Positions 1 through 7,627 of a stretch of 22,827 nt of DNA are shown here, one piece after another. A program made the position numbers and the translations under genes. Origin of the DNA: Stigonema ocellatum SAG 48.90 = DSM 106950. GTDB lineage: Bacteria > Cyanobacteriota > Cyanobacteriia > Cyanobacteriales > Nostocaceae. The stretch lies in contig JADQBA010000139.1 of assembly GCA_016903675.1 (NCBI GenBank), forward strand, positions 1 through 22,827, written 5' to 3'. The number at the start of each line of letters is the position of its first letter. Within the stretch, counting starts at the first letter, position 1. Under the pieces are notes generated by a model, which searched no databases, had not been told where the DNA came from, and saw nothing but the letters and a program-made list of their open reading frames with translations.

Positions 1-101
1 CAGTTCTGCTATCACCTTCGCAATCAGAGTTTAATTTTCTAGTAACGCCAAATTTAATGGGGCGATAAGCCTCTGGCTTGACGCAAAGCGTATCGCACAT
101 C

Positions 102-389
102 CTAAGAACGGACAATCCCATACCTCACCGTTCCTTCTTCATTACCATTACCTAACAGCACCATGCCGTTTTTCTCCATCACCCGAATTGATGCAGCGTT
201 GTTAGGGAAAGTTTCTGCAATCACACTCATCACTTGCGGTTGTTCAAATGCCCAACTCAGTAATCCTCCAACAGCTTCCGTGGTATAACCTTTACCTTGG
301 TAATCATCCAGAGCAAGCATGATGAAGGGCGATGGGTGTAGTAGCGATCGCCTAAAACGCCTGAGTTGCAACTTCTTTGTAATGTACAA
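102..389 (-). pseudogene. GNAT acetyltransferase remnant (C-terminal part)
   Basis: This reads as the C-terminal half of a RimJ/RimL-type GNAT N-acetyltransferase. From about residue 24 it shows the acetyl-CoA binding stretch (DDYQGKGYTTEAV) and the later NNAASIRVMEKNGM segment that typifies the fold. The first 20 or so residues do not look like the family and are encoded by a HIP1-rich inverted repeat (338-406). The substrate-binding N-terminal half is absent, and family members are usually 160-190 residues against 95 here. I read it as a decayed, 5'-truncated gene rather than a working enzyme. The substrate cannot be inferred. Confidence 0.6.
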
Positions 390-406
390 AGGCGATCGCT
401 TACTAC
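338..406. repeat. HIP1-containing inverted repeat
   Basis: The arms GTAGTAGCGATCGCCT (338-353) and AGGCGATCGCTTACTAC (390-406) are complementary apart from one extra base, with a 36-nt spacer. Each arm contains the cyanobacterial HIP1 octamer, and another HIP1 follows at 408. It lies where the GNAT remnant loses similarity to its family. Confidence 0.55.
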
Positions 407-465
407 TGCGATCGCTCTCGAAAAGCCATGCGTCATACTAAAGAAGTCATAATAAGGAAAAATTT

Positions 466-720
466 ATGGTTTATAAATGCAACGTCTGCGAGCAAGTTAC
501 AAGCAGCCTAACTGGACGCTGCACTTTCTGCTCTATTTCTTCTTCATTATTTGATAGTGTTGTTCCATCTACGTCAAGAACATCTACGACCAGAAGTAAA
601 GCCTATATATCAAACGGCACCCGTACTCCTGACCGTAGGTGTACAAACTGTTTTAAAGAAGTTCGAGCTAAAGGTAAAAGGCTTTGCTACGAATGTAGAA
701 AAAAACGTGGATATGTCTAA
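466..720 (+). CDS. Small protein with two C4 zinc ribbons
   Basis: This is an 84-residue protein that I cannot assign to a named family. Two four-cysteine clusters are clear: C5-x2-C8 with C19-x2-C22 at the N-terminus, and C59-x2-C62 with C74-x2-C77 at the C-terminus. A Ser/Thr-rich linker of about 36 residues separates them. The C-terminal cluster sits in a basic segment ending KKRGYV. Such paired CxxC knuckles normally bind zinc and often contact nucleic acid or protein. An AAGGAAA Shine-Dalgarno-like stretch precedes the ATG, which supports the start. It has no operon partner, being flanked by gene remnants. Function is unknown; DNA or RNA binding is only an inference. Confidence 0.5.
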   Translation: MVYKCNVCEQVTSSLTGRCTFCSISSSLFDSVVPSTSRTSTTRSKAYISNGTRTPDRRCTNCFKEVRAKGKRLCYECRKKRGYV

Positions 721-1173
721 TACTCTGTTTTAAATCGCTGTAGCGCTGCGCAGCGTTCTTGAAAAAAGCACAATGACCAAGGGACGCAATAATGTGGCTT
801 TCTGGGGAATGTAAGAGCGTAAGCTCTGGTCATCACTTTTTACTGGAAAGGGCAATTGCACAGCCCAGCAGAGTGCGATCGCAAACTGTGCGCTTTGGCA
901 CTCAAGGTAAACGAACAGCCTGCACCAACTTAGTAGTGCAATTGGGTGTAGCGCTGTTGCGCCTCTTTTGAACGTAAGGCTAAGGAAATCGCTTTTTTAG
1001 GACCAACAACGATCTGCCAAGGGCAGCAGCGCAACGCTTACGCCAACCTTTTAGCCCGAGTCAACCCCGTATAAAACAAATTGCTCCTCAGCATCATGTA
1101 GTGTTGAGTATATAGAAGTATTTTCATTCTTCTAAAGTTCAAGAACTCTTGAGACTGCGTTAAAGGAAACCTT
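721..1173. other. Intergenic region with helicase debris
   Basis: No intact gene was seen between the zinc-ribbon protein and the SDR gene. The stretch contains a GC-rich repeat near 738-760, one HIP1 site near 877, and the minus-strand RecD2-like remnant listed separately. The SDR leader has a purine-rich AAAGGAAA close to its ATG. Confidence 0.5.
937..1076 (-). pseudogene. RecD2-like helicase C-terminal fragment, copy 1
   Basis: Read on the minus strand, the peptide FYTGLTRAKRLA is followed by a TAA stop inside a 27-nt insertion (1014-1040), and then by IVVGPKKAISLALRSKEAQQ. This is the UvrD_C_2 motif region (Y-T-x-x-T-R-A-K) at the end of UvrD/RecD2-type DNA helicases. The insertion contains the short hairpin CTGCC-AAG-GGCAG. 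No remaining helicase domain is present nearby, so it is a remnant. It is a diverged direct copy of 1990-2127. Confidence 0.6.
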
Positions 1174-1905
1174 ATGGGAGAAATACTTACAGGAAAAATT
1201 GCTGTTGTAACAGGAGGATCAGCGGGAATTGGTTATGCAATAGCAAGACGTTTTGCATCTAGTGGGGCAAAAGTCATTCTGGCAAGCAGACAACCGCAAC
1301 GCTTGGCAGCCGCCGCCAAGAGCATCGGAGACTCTGCTGTTGCAATGAGCACCGATGTCTCTGATGTCGAACAGGTGCAGCGGCTTTTTGAGGGACTTGC
1401 GCGGGTGGATATTCTTGTGACTTGTGCTGGTGGAGCACACTTTGGTGCAATTGATACGGTACCAGTGGCACAAGCTAAATCCCTTTTTGAAGGACGGTTC
1501 TTTGGTCAACTAGCAGCAGCGCACTATGCAGTACCCAAAATGCCACCGGGGAGTGTTATTATCTTCTGCTCTGGAATTGCCGCCAGAGTCGGACTGCCCT
1601 ACTATAGCGCGGGTTCTGCCCTTTGTGGTGCTGTTAACTCGATGACACGTGCCCTTGCGGTTGAGCTAGCTCCTAGAGGCATCCGCGTGAATGCTATCTC
1701 ACCGGGATTAATCGAAGGCACAGACATCCAATCTAATTTGTCAAAGGAACAGGTGGAAAATCTTGCTTCCTCAGCAATAGCCAGAATTCCACTCAAGCGT
1801 GCAGGTAACAGTAATGAGGTGGCAGATGCAGCCTTTTTCCTGGCCACGTGCGGCTATGTGACAGGGCAAATTATTGAGGTTGATGGCGGGTGGACAGCGT
1901 CTTAG
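1174..1905 (+). CDS. SDR-family oxidoreductase, atypical active site
   Basis: This 243-residue protein has the classical SDR length and fold. It shows a Rossmann dinucleotide motif TGGSAGIG (residues 13-20), a central CAGG, a Ser in the SVIIFCSG strand, the helix TRALAVELAPRGIRVNAISPG, and the C-terminal VTGQIIEVDGGW. A family member would normally reduce or oxidise a carbonyl or hydroxyl using NAD(P)H. However, the expected YxxxK dyad before that helix is not recognisable: the stretch reads YYSAGSALCGAVNSM. Aligning without gaps puts Gly and Cys at the Tyr and Lys positions. It may belong to the atypical SDR group or be inactive. AAAGGAAA precedes the ATG. GAGGAAA/TTTCCTC arms (1905-1931) could fold just after the stop. 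The gene is flanked on both sides by copies of the same helicase fragment. Confidence 0.8.
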   Translation: MGEILTGKIAVVTGGSAGIGYAIARRFASSGAKVILASRQPQRLAAAAKSIGDSAVAMSTDVSDVEQVQRLFEGLARVDILVTCAGGAHFGAIDTVPVAQAKSLFEGRFFGQLAAAHYAVPKMPPGSVIIFCSGIAARVGLPYYSAGSALCGAVNSMTRALAVELAPRGIRVNAISPGLIEGTDIQSNLSKEQVENLASSAIARIPLKRAGNSNEVADAAFFLATCGYVTGQIIEVDGGWTAS

Positions 1906-1989
1906 AGGAAAAGGAGATAGGGTATTTCCTCTGGTGGTGGTGATGACAGATCGAGTTTATACGAAGCCTGATAGCTCAAGCACCCCTAA

Positions 1990-2127
1990 CTAAAACGCCC
2001 GAACTAACCGTTGTTGCAGTTGGGTATAGCGCTGCTGCGCCTCTTTTGAACGCAACGCCAAAGAAATCGCTTTTTTAGAGCCAACAACGATCGCCAACCT
2101 CTTAGTCCTAGTCAACCCCGTATAAAA
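1990..2127 (-). pseudogene. RecD2-like helicase C-terminal fragment, copy 2
   Basis: On the minus strand this encodes FYTGLTRTKRLAIVVGSKK, then AISLALRSKEAQQRYTQLQQ, and ends RLVRAF with a TAG stop. It matches the extreme C-terminus of RecD2/UvrD-like helicases, with the YTGLTR motif. It begins abruptly where an unrelated AAA ATPase fragment ends, and it is in a different frame from that fragment. It is therefore a truncated remnant. It is about 80% identical by eye to copy 1 and in the same orientation. Confidence 0.6.
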
Positions 2128-2411
2128 TAGATAGAGTAATAGGTCAGGCGCTCTACGACTCCCGATATTGTTTCATATCGGGGGGTTACATTGACTTGTT
2201 GTTGGGAGTTGGGTACGGCGGACATTGATATGTTATGGTGGATAAGGATACACCCAAAGCCGTAGGTGTTGGACAATGCTTCTAGCTGGCTAACAGCATG
2301 TTTAGCTACAGCAGCGTTCTCGTCAAACTTCAAAGATTTGTGGATCGAGGAGAAACTGTCGATGACGACCATGGTGGGGTTGAGGTTAGCGATGCGCGCA
2401 GCGCCAAGCAA
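2112..2411 (-). pseudogene. AAA/RecA-type ATPase fragment (RepA/DnaB-like)
   Basis: The reading frame of 99 codons contains a Walker B strand (MVVIDSFSSIH), an intervening helix (VSQLEALSNTYG) and a following strand ending in ILIHHN. This order is typical of AAA_25/RepA-like or DnaB-like ATPases used in replication and mobile elements. The Walker A P-loop that should precede it is missing, and the C-terminus breaks off into the neighbouring helicase fragment after residue 85 or so. I call it a decayed remnant of a larger gene. Confidence 0.5.
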
Positions 2412-2429
2412 GCGGGCTTATCGCGTTGT

Positions 2430-2790
2430 CTAACTGAGGGTTTCAGTTTCATCAACGACAACAATTCCTCCCTGACGAATAGCAACGGGATTGTGAATTT
2501 GCAGGAACCTTAATACTCCGATCCCTAGCAATAGCCAAATCAAGACGACAATTGGTGCGAAATAAAGCGGTGCTGGTGGAGTGGGATAAAGGGTGCCAAC
2601 TAGAACAACGCTGATTGCGATGATCGAGAGCCAAGGTAGTAAAACATGACGCAACCATCTAAAGCGAGTCATAGAGTTTTGCTCCAATTGAGTACGGCGT
2701 TTTGTCCAGAAATATCGAAAACATGCCAAACTCATCAATCCATAGATCACTATGGAAGCCACATTCTTCCACCAACGCCTCATAGTCAAC
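2430..2790 (-). pseudogene. Amino-acid permease (APC family) C-terminal fragment
   Basis: The minus-strand frame, open from 2837, encodes three hydrophobic segments: ASIVIYGLMSLACFRYFW, LLPWLSIIAISVVLVGTLY and LYFAPIVVLIWLLLGIGVL. They are separated by a basic loop (KRRTQLEQ) and a proline-rich YPTPPAP turn. This arrangement matches the last membrane helices of APC-superfamily amino-acid permeases. About 300 expected upstream residues with nine or so helices are missing. The upstream boundary falls in an AT-rich heptamer repeat at the end of the LysR gene. The assignment rests on pattern resemblance only. Confidence 0.45.
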
Positions 2791-2826
2791 CCCTGCCTTG
2801 AAAGGGCTGGTTTTATAGGACTGGTT

Positions 2827-2872
2827 TGATAATTCATAATTCATAATTCATAATTCATCATTCATCATTCCT
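2827..2872. repeat. TAATTCA heptamer array at the LysR 3' end
   Basis: Three to four tandem copies of a 7-bp unit (TAATTCA, then TCATTCA variants) lie here. They overlap the last codons and the stop of the LysR gene and the broken start of the permease fragment. A similar heptamer (GTAATTC) follows rbcL. Confidence 0.7.
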
Positions 2873-3784
2873 CAGATCTAAATCTACCTGAGCCGCAATG
2901 CGTTTACCTTCGTCCAGTAGATAATCCAGAAAAGTGCGAGCGACAATGGAAAGTTGCTTGGTGGCTGGATAGAGGATATACCAATGAAGTTGGATGGGAA
3001 AGCCTTCCACATCAAGAATAGTGAGTGGACCTCTTGTTCCTTCGAGTGCCAAAACATAGCGTGACAAAATGGACACCCCTAAACCCCCCACAATTGCTTG
3101 CTTGATAGCCTCATTACTACCAATTTCCATCTCAACGTTGAGAGTAGCCTTGTTGGCGAAGAAACTTTCCACTGCCATGCGGGTGCCAGAACCTGGTTCA
3201 CGCATAATAAAAGGCTCTTTGGCAAGGCGCTGTAGGGAGATGTTCTTCTCTTTAGCCAGTGGATGATTTTCTGGCGCGATGACGACTAAGGGATTTTCCA
3301 GAAACGGACAAAGGCTGATCTCAACATTTTCTGGTGGTTGTCCAAGAATATACAGGTCGTCGAGATTTTCTGCCAGACGATCCAGTAAGCGCTTGCGGTT
3401 CGTAACTTTGAGGAAGATTTTGATTCCTGGATAACATTGACGAAACGGGCCTAACAAACGCGGGACAAAATATTTGGCGGTTGTGGTGACAGCCAGCCGT
3501 AGATTTCCCTGCTTTAGACCTTTGAGGTCTGCCAAAGTCATTTCCATCTGGGACAATCTCTCGGAAATATCCCGACACACTGTCAAAACTTCCTTGCCAG
3601 CATCCGTCAGGTAGAGACGCTTACCTATCTGCTCAAACAACGGCAGACCAACTGCTTTTGTCAGCTGCTTAATCTGCTGGGAGACGGTAGGTTGAGTGAG
3701 AAACAATTCCTCTGCAGCACGGGTAAAGCTACCAGAGCGAGCGATCGCTTCAAAGACTTGCAACTGATGAAGAGTTACGCGCAT
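2858..3784 (-). CDS. LysR-type regulator, CmpR/NdhR (CcmR) group
   Basis: This is a LysR-type transcription factor of about 308 residues. It has an N-terminal winged helix-turn-helix (LHQLQVFEAIARSGSFTRAAEELFLTQPTVSQQIKQL and following, roughly residues 4-63) and a LysR substrate-binding domain (about 90-295). The linker GLKQGNLRLAVTTTAKYFVPRLLGPF and the segment GSNEAIKQAIVGGLGVSILS are characteristic of cyanobacterial CmpR and NdhR/CcmR. These sense metabolites such as 2-phosphoglycolate, RuBP or 2-oxoglutarate and control inorganic-carbon genes. I chose the ATG at 3784; a TTG at 3793 is also possible because AAGGAG lies just before it. The gene is divergent from flv4, which fits control of that operon. 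Its last codons run into a heptamer repeat. CmpR versus NdhR is not settled by eye. Confidence 0.85.
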   Translation of the reverse strand: MRVTLHQLQVFEAIARSGSFTRAAEELFLTQPTVSQQIKQLTKAVGLPLFEQIGKRLYLTDAGKEVLTVCRDISERLSQMEMTLADLKGLKQGNLRLAVTTTAKYFVPRLLGPFRQCYPGIKIFLKVTNRKRLLDRLAENLDDLYILGQPPENVEISLCPFLENPLVVIAPENHPLAKEKNISLQRLAKEPFIMREPGSGTRMAVESFFANKATLNVEMEIGSNEAIKQAIVGGLGVSILSRYVLALEGTRGPLTILDVEGFPIQLHWYILYPATKQLSIVARTFLDYLLDEGKRIAAQVDLDLRNDE

Positions 3785-3967
3785 TACTGTCAATTCTCCT
3801 TGGAATTATGATTATAGAAGATTTCTATACTAATAATATAAATAAAGGGCTTTTCACTATAGATATTTGCGAGTACCATCAAATCAATTGCAAAAAAGAA
3901 ATGAAGCAATAGCCCAAAAAAATCACTCAGCCACGGCTGTTGCTGTTAGTACTTTGAGAACACTGCT

Positions 3968-3999
3968 CAACTTTACTGAGCCTTGGCTGAGTAAAGTTG
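3968..3999 (+). promoter_or_regulatory. Strong stem-loop in the flv4 leader
   Basis: CAACTTTACTGAGCC (3968-3982) and GGCTGAGTAAAGTTG (3985-3999) form a 15-bp stem with one mismatch and a TT loop, 36 nt before the flv4 start. No T-run follows, so it is not a simple terminator. The 3' arm segment GGCTGAGT can also pair with ACTCAGCC at 3925-3932, which would give two exclusive structures. It could be an operator dyad or an RNA element. Confidence 0.6.
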
Positions 4000-4023
4000 T
4001 GACAAGAAAATGAAATTCCATAG

Positions 4024-4031
4024 AAGGAGGT
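4024..4031 (+). promoter_or_regulatory. Shine-Dalgarno of flv4
   Basis: AAGGAGGT is a near-perfect ribosome binding site, 4 nt before the ATG at 4036. It fixes the flv4 start. Confidence 0.8.
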
Positions 4032-4035
4032 TCCG

Positions 4036-5760
4036 ATGGTAGCAGTTGCTGACCCTAAACTTAGGTTAACAATGCAGTCTATCGAGATTGGGTCTGATAC
4101 GACGGCAATCCGGTCCCTAGACTGGGATCGCGAACGCTTCGACATTGAATTCGGACTACAAAATGGCACTACCTACAATTCATTCTTGATTCAAGGTGAA
4201 CAAACAGCCTTAGTTGACACTTCCCACGAAAAATTTCGCCAATTGTACCTAGACATATTAATAGGGGTTATTGACCCAGCTAAACTGAATTATCTAATTA
4301 TCAGCCATACCGAACCTGACCACAGCGGCTTGGTCAAAGATGTCCTATCACTGGCACCTCATGTGACCGTTGTTGGTTCAAAAGTAGCAATCCAGTTTCT
4401 CGAAAATTGGGTACATCAGCCATTTAAACAACGGATTGTGAAAAATGGCGATCGCCTAGACTTGGGTAACGGGCACGTCCTGGAATTTCTCATTGCACCT
4501 AACTTACACTGGCCAGACACCATATTCACCTATGATGCCAAAACGCAAATCTTATACACCTGTGATGCGTTTGGGATGCACTATTGCGACGACCACACCT
4601 TTGATGAAGATTTAGACCTGATTGAAGAGGACTTTCAGTATTATTACGACTGCCTCATGGGACCTAATGCTCGCTCGGTACTGGGGGCACTCAAACGCAT
4701 GAATGAGTTGCCTGCCATTACCACCATTGCCACAGGTCACGGTCCTCTGCTCCATCATCATGTGACTGAACTGGTAGGTCGCTACCGTCAGTGGAGCCAA
4801 GCCCAGGCGAAGGCAGAAACGACAGCTGCTGTCTTTTATATGTCCGATTACGGTTTCAGTGACCGTCTCTCTCAGGCCATTGCCCACGGTATAACCAAAA
4901 CGGGTGTGGCTGTGGAAATGATGGATTTGAGGTCGGCTGACCCTCAAGAGGTCAAAGAACTGGTGAGTATGGCAACAGGACTCGTGATTGGCACCCCACC
5001 CATTACAGGAGCAGCCGCTGTTACTGCCCAGACTGCTATCAGCACCATCCTGGCAGCTGCCAACGCCAAGCAATCTGTTGGGGTATTTGAGTCTGGAGGT
5101 GGAGATAGTGAATCCGTTTATCCACTGCTGTCCAAATTCCGGGATTTAGGACTCAACCCAGCCTTCCCACCAATTCTAATTAAAGAGACACCAAACGAAG
5201 CGACCTACAAGTTGTGTGAAGAAGCAGGAACTGACTTAGGGCAATGGTTGTCCCGTGAGCGCACCATCAAGCAAATGAAAGCTCTGGATAACGACTTAGA
5301 AAAAGCCTTGGGACGGCTCAGCAATGGGCTGTACATTCTCACCACTCGCCTGGGCAATCTTAGCAGCGCCATGGTTGCTTCTTGGGTAGCGCAAGCCAGC
5401 TTTAAACCGCTGGGTGTGACAGTTGCTGTGGCTCGTGACCGTGCCATTGAGTCTCTGCTGCATGTGGGCGATCGCTTCGTCCTCAACGTTCTTGAAGAAA
5501 ACAATTATCAGTCCCTGATCAAGCACTTCCTCAAGCGCTTCCCTCCCGGTGCCGACCGATTTGAAGGCGTCAGAACCTACCCAGCCACCAATGGCTCTCC
5601 CATCTTAGCAGATGCCCTCGCCTATATGGAGTGCGAAGTCAGCAGACGTGTAGAGTGTGGCGATCACTGGCTTATTTACAGCACCATCTCCTTAGGTCGC
5701 GTTTCTCAACCCGATGCCCTCCCTGCTGTACACCATCGTCAAGTTGGAAATCACTACTAA
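4036..5760 (+). CDS. flv4: Class C flavodiiron protein, Flv4-like
   Basis: The 574-residue protein has the full three-domain layout of cyanobacterial flavodiiron proteins. A metallo-beta-lactamase-like diiron domain (about 1-255) is followed by a flavodoxin-like FMN domain (about 262-410) and a flavin reductase-like domain (about 425-574). The iron-ligand motif is canonical: H91-x-E93-x-D95-H96, H158 (LHWPD), D177 (CDAFG) and H235 (TGHGP). This is the state known for Flv3/Flv4 and not for Flv1/Flv2. Flv4-type wording such as CDAFGMHYCDD, FESGGGD and EEAGTDLGQWL favours Flv4 over Flv3. The Flv2/Flv4 pair carries electrons from the PSII acceptor side to O2 and protects PSII at low CO2. The start has an excellent Shine-Dalgarno. 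The divergent LysR neighbour fits carbon-responsive control. The main alternative is a Flv3 paralogue. Confidence 0.8.
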   Translation: MVAVADPKLRLTMQSIEIGSDTTAIRSLDWDRERFDIEFGLQNGTTYNSFLIQGEQTALVDTSHEKFRQLYLDILIGVIDPAKLNYLIISHTEPDHSGLVKDVLSLAPHVTVVGSKVAIQFLENWVHQPFKQRIVKNGDRLDLGNGHVLEFLIAPNLHWPDTIFTYDAKTQILYTCDAFGMHYCDDHTFDEDLDLIEEDFQYYYDCLMGPNARSVLGALKRMNELPAITTIATGHGPLLHHHVTELVGRYRQWSQAQAKAETTAAVFYMSDYGFSDRLSQAIAHGITKTGVAVEMMDLRSADPQEVKELVSMATGLVIGTPPITGAAAVTAQTAISTILAAANAKQSVGVFESGGGDSESVYPLLSKFRDLGLNPAFPPILIKETPNEATYKLCEEAGTDLGQWLSRERTIKQMKALDNDLEKALGRLSNGLYILTTRLGNLSSAMVASWVAQASFKPLGVTVAVARDRAIESLLHVGDRFVLNVLEENNYQSLIKHFLKRFPPGADRFEGVRTYPATNGSPILADALAYMECEVSRRVECGDHWLIYSTISLGRVSQPDALPAVHHRQVGNHY

Positions 5761-5903
5761 GGGGAATGGGGAATGGGGAGTGGGGAATGGGGAATAGGGA
5801 ATGGGGAATAGGAAAAATTCCCACTCTCCCACTCTCCCACTCCCCCACTCTCCCACTCCCCCACTCCCCACTCCCCACTCCCCACTCCCCACTCCCCATT
5901 CTT
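5761..5903. repeat. Heptamer tandem array (GGGGAAT / CCCCACT) between flv4 and flv2
   Basis: A G-rich arm (5761-5811, units GGGGAAT/GGGGAGT) is followed after AAAAATT by a C-rich arm (5818-5900, units CCCACTC/CCCCACT). The arms are complementary and could fold into a long hairpin in the mRNA. This is a cyanobacterial short tandemly repeated repetitive sequence. It runs up to the flv2 ATG, leaving no Shine-Dalgarno. Confidence 0.9.
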
Positions 5904-7625
5904 ATGTCAGATATCAAACCACGCGATGTTCAGGTTGCTTTGATTGATGCCGATACCACTGTGCTGCGATCGCGTACTTGGGATCGACTCAAATTTGAAG
6001 TGGAATACGGACTGCAACGGGGCACCACTGCCAATTCCTACCTGATTCAGGCTGAGAAAACAGCTCTTATTGATCCTCCAGGGGAATCGTTTACAGAAAT
6101 TTATCTGCACGAATTACGGCAGCATCTTGATTTACCACATCTGGATTACATCATTTTAGGTCATGTCAACCCAAATCGCTGCATGACGTTGAAGGTACTG
6201 CTAGAGTTAGCCCCTCAAGTCACCTTTGTTTGCTCCAAGGCGGGCGCGGTTGCCTTACGTGCAGCCGTCAGAGAACGAGAGCTAAAAATTAGCGTTGCCA
6301 AGGCGGAAGAAGTTCTCGATTTGGGCAAAGGTCATCAACTGCAATTTATAGCTGTCCCCAGCGCCCGTTGGCCTGATGAACTTTATACCTACGACCCTCA
6401 AACTCGCATTCTGTTCAGCGATAAGCTATTCGGTGTTCATGTCTGCGGTGATCAAATCTTTGATGAAGGTTGGAAACTCTTAAGTGAAGACCGACGACAC
6501 TACTATGATTGCCTTCATGCTGCTCAGTCTCGGCAGGTGGAAATAGCACTTGACAAATTTGCCCCTCTATCTATCAAGCTCTATGCTCCTGGTCACGGTC
6601 CCATTGTGCGCTACAGTCAGAGCCGATTCACCCTCGACTATCGACAGTGGAGTCAGCAGCAGAAGGATAAAGACTTGACTGTAGTGCTAATTTATGCATC
6701 TGCCTATGGGAATACCGCTACTCTGGCACAGGCGATCGCAAAGGGCATCACCAAAGCTGACGTAGCTGTGGAATCAATTAACTGCGAATTCACAGAACCA
6801 TCTGAAATTCAAGCAGCAGTCGAAAAATGTGATGGATTTATCATCGGTTCTCCCACTCTCGGGGGTCATATGCCTACCCAAGTGCAAACTACATTGGGGA
6901 TTGTGCTTTCCACTGCTGCCAAAACCAAGTTAGCAGGTGTCTTTGGTTCCTACGGCTGGAGTGGTGAAGCGGTTGATGAAATTGAAAGCAAACTACAAGA
7001 TGCTGGTTATCGCTTTGGCTTTGAGACGATTCGAGTCAAGTTTAAACCCACTGATGTTACTCTCCAACAGTGTAAAGAAGCGGGAACTGATTTTGCTCAG
7101 GCTTTAAAAAAGGCAAAGAAAATCCGTGTCCCCCGACAAGTACTCAGTGACTCTCAAATAGACCGTACCGAACAAGCTGTGGGGCGCGTCGTCAATTCTG
7201 TGTGTGTGGTATCCGCCAAGCGAGGATCTGTCTCAAGCGCTATGCTTGCTTCTTGGGTTTCCCAAGCAAGCTTCAATCCTCCAGGTCTAACAGTTGCGGT
7301 TGCAAAAGATAGAGCCATTGAACCTCTGATGCATACCCACGATAAATTTGTTCTGAATATTTTACAGGAAGGCATGAACGTGAGGCGACATTTCCTCAAG
7401 TCTTTTGCTCCTGGGTCAGACCGCTTTGCTGGTTTGGAAACTCAAGAAGCTGACAATGGCTGTCCCATCCTCACTGAAGCCCTCGCCTATCTGGAATGCA
7501 CTGTTGAACACCGAATAGAATGTGGCGATCACTGGGTGGTTTATGCCGTTGTGGATAGTGGTAAAGTTCTACACCCAGGTGGTATGACGGCGGTGTATCA
7601 CCACAAATCTGGTAGTCAGTATTAA
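5904..7625 (+). CDS. flv2: Class C flavodiiron protein, Flv2-like
   Basis: This protein of 573 residues has the same three domains as the upstream protein. The start ATG at 5904 gives MSDIKPRDVQVALIDADTTV, which resembles Flv1/Flv2 N-termini. The frame stays open upstream through the repeat array and into flv4, but that part does not look like coding sequence. The diiron site is non-canonical: H87-V-N89-P-N91-R92 replaces HxExDH, and R replaces H in the ARWPD segment. This marks the Flv1/Flv2 class. These proteins act as partners of Flv4/Flv3 in heterodimers. Its place after a Flv4-like gene suggests Flv2; Flv1 is the alternative. It lacks a visible Shine-Dalgarno, and translation may depend on coupling or on the repeat hairpin. 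Confidence 0.72.
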   Translation: MSDIKPRDVQVALIDADTTVLRSRTWDRLKFEVEYGLQRGTTANSYLIQAEKTALIDPPGESFTEIYLHELRQHLDLPHLDYIILGHVNPNRCMTLKVLLELAPQVTFVCSKAGAVALRAAVRERELKISVAKAEEVLDLGKGHQLQFIAVPSARWPDELYTYDPQTRILFSDKLFGVHVCGDQIFDEGWKLLSEDRRHYYDCLHAAQSRQVEIALDKFAPLSIKLYAPGHGPIVRYSQSRFTLDYRQWSQQQKDKDLTVVLIYASAYGNTATLAQAIAKGITKADVAVESINCEFTEPSEIQAAVEKCDGFIIGSPTLGGHMPTQVQTTLGIVLSTAAKTKLAGVFGSYGWSGEAVDEIESKLQDAGYRFGFETIRVKFKPTDVTLQQCKEAGTDFAQALKKAKKIRVPRQVLSDSQIDRTEQAVGRVVNSVCVVSAKRGSVSSAMLASWVSQASFNPPGLTVAVAKDRAIEPLMHTHDKFVLNILQEGMNVRRHFLKSFAPGSDRFAGLETQEADNGCPILTEALAYLECTVEHRIECGDHWVVYAVVDSGKVLHPGGMTAVYHHKSGSQY

Positions 7626-7627
7626 AA

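Larger units (their letters stand above)
3785..4035. promoter_or_regulatory. Divergent LysR/flv4 control region
   Basis: This 250-bp divergent intergenic region is AT-rich on the LysR side (3810-3850) and carries dyads on the flv4 side. CAGCCACGGCTG lies at 3928-3939, and a long hairpin at 3968-3999 is listed separately. By family precedent a LysR protein would bind here to control both directions. I could not identify a specific T-N11-A operator with confidence. Confidence 0.45.

Noticed and set aside
2659..2844. 61-codon minus-strand frame overlapping the permease fragment
   Set aside because: It is out of frame with the hydrophobic permease-like segments and has no family pattern.
4612..5073. 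153-codon minus-strand frame inside flv4
   Set aside because: It lies wholly within a conserved coding gene and encodes no recognisable motif.
5631..5903. N-terminal extension of flv2 reaching into flv4
   Set aside because: It overlaps conserved flv4 codons and the heptamer array. Family homology begins at the ATG at 5904.
5761..5903. CRISPR array
   Set aside because: Units are 7 bp and contiguous with no spacers; the other arrays in the window fail the same way.
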